A stretch of 64,000 bases of DNA. It comes from Tyto alba. Lineage: Eukaryota; Chordata; Aves; Strigiformes; Tytonidae. Positions within the stretch are counted from its first letter, which is position 1, and each line of letters begins with the position of its first letter. The DNA lies in the NCBI RefSeq assembly GCF_018691265.1, contig NW_024881300.1, forward strand, positions 4,049,046-4,113,045. Direction: 5' to 3'. Both the position numbers and the translations under genes were made by a program. Of this stretch, positions 62,941-64,000 are shown piece by piece. Below the pieces are notes generated by a model, which had not been told where the DNA came from, did no database searches, and saw nothing but the letters and a program-made list of their open reading frames with translations.

Positions 62941-63552
62941 ATTCTTCTCCTTAACTGACCTAGGCAACTGCTGTTTAACAATAACCAAGGCACTCCCTCC
63001 TCACCAAAGGCTTTGCATCTTGCTTTTAATGTTTTTCATCAGCTTTGTCATCAGAAACTCTGAATAAAAGCTTCAAACATCATCCTCCTGCACTGTAGTA
63101 TAGATGAGAACTGAAGCCTTACAGGCCATCTCATTAACATAGCTTCTCGACTCAGAGTCCAAATATAAGCAGACTCCTGTTTGATAAGGCAACAGCTCTC
63201 AAGTACATTGAGCTTGTAGGTTTGATTAAAGAAGTGGCGAGAAAATGCTTTGGTGAATGAAGATTTCTTTCTAGTGAACACCTGTTTGGGATCTCTTGCA
63301 ATCTTGACAGTTAACGTCTTTGAAAAGTATGCTCTTCTGCAGGTCATAAAGGGTAAGTAGAAACCAAACCAAAACAAAAAACGTCCTACCTTCCCCTCCT
63401 CCCCCAGCAACCCAAAGCATGCTTCTCTTTGAATCAGACAGCAGCTGAGCTGACATGTGGTTCACTTGACAGCTTTCTGAAATTGCAGTACTGGGGAACT
63501 CTAGGATTTTGATATTCAAACTCTGTATTTGTACCGCCAACATCTAACCTCA

Positions 63553-63604
63553 CATTCCAGGGCGGGGTTGGGCTCAGAGCCCGGGACATTCCAAAAAGCA
63601 TTCC
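63553..63604 (+). promoter_or_regulatory. Cluster of three CATTCC (TEAD/M-CAT type) motifs
   Basis: CATTCC occurs at 63553-63558, 63587-63592 and 63599-63604, each followed by A, in a locally GC-richer stretch that also holds GGGCGGGG. TEAD factors bind CATTCC and often act through paired sites. The last two are 12 bp apart start to start. Motif match only. Confidence 0.3.
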
Positions 63605-64000
63605 AACCAGCAAGGCCCAGGAGGTAGCCCCACAGTGAACACATCCATGCTAAAAAGCTAGTAAAAATATCTTTGCATTCCCATTCACATTTCTAATAAG
63701 CAGAATACATGCAGGCTACAGGGAGAGGAAGTTACAGTCCTCCCCATACTCATGGATCACCCTTTGGCAGGTATCATTATGAATCATCTCTGCAGCACCA
63801 GTATCAAGAAACAAAACACAACTGCTTTTTTGTTTGCTTGCTGTAGCCTTATGACAGAAAAGACACAGTTGCTTCACTGAGTTCTATAGGATTAATAGCA
63901 AAACATTTTCACTAAGCAAATATTTACAAAAGAGCACAACTTTGGTTAGTATTGACCAAGTATCATATTCACACCACATTTAAAAAAAAAAAAAAATTAA

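Larger units (their letters stand above)
48483..63552. other. Gene-poor region, right part of window
   Basis: About 15 kb without a protein gene I can recognise. It contains the candidate exon at 50589-50714, homopolymers, a short tandem duplication near 57950 and a somewhat GC-richer patch at about 59440-59620. Open frames up to 174 codons exist but start at non-ATG codons or include homopolymer-encoded Phe runs, so I do not call them genes. Confidence 0.6.

Noticed and set aside
63051..63543. Two overlapping minus-strand frames of 119 and 90 codons near the right end
   Set aside because: They overlap in different frames and have no similarity I recognise.

Overview
This window is vertebrate nuclear DNA, most likely from a bird. 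Two sequences support that: a CR1 LINE 3' end of the avian type at about 7440-7563, with more degraded CR1-like pieces elsewhere, and three exons of NFATC3, whose protein closely follows the vertebrate NFATC3 (NFAT4/NFATx) sequence. I cannot name the species. Repeat density is low and most of the window is AT-rich intron or intergenic DNA.

Left of about 37.4 kb, the window holds the 5' part of NFATC3 on the minus strand. Coding exon 1 (37336-37435), exon 2 (20216-21344) and exon 3 (9162-9324) join in frame through GT/AG splice sites and encode 464 residues: the N-terminus, the whole calcineurin-regulated domain (PxIxIT site, serine-rich region, SP repeats, NLS, LxVP site) and the start of the Rel homology DNA-binding domain. 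Introns 1 and 2 are about 16.0 and 10.9 kb. Intron 3 runs off the left edge, so the rest of the Rel domain and the C-terminus are outside the window.

From about 36.64 to 38.11 kb lies a CpG island containing NFATC3 exon 1 and promoter-type motifs (GC boxes, CCAAT, E-boxes, a CRE-like site, a ZNF143-like site). Signals on the plus strand suggest a divergent spliced transcript: a donor at 38100, a two-sided candidate exon at 38857-39069, and another at 50589-50714 that has stops in all three frames. This looks more like a long noncoding RNA or untranslated exons than a recognisable protein gene.

The right-hand 25 kb has no protein gene I can recognise. It holds a diverged direct duplication (46729-46910 and 48304-48482), homopolymer and simple repeats, a few possible CR1 remnants, and a cluster of three TEAD-type CATTCC motifs near the right end. 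I found no tRNA, rRNA, CRISPR array, intact transposon or plausible novel enzymatic system. The items most worth checking are the divergent spliced transcript, the 29-nt poly-T tract beside the exon 2 acceptor, the duplicated element and the tandem palindromes in intron 1.
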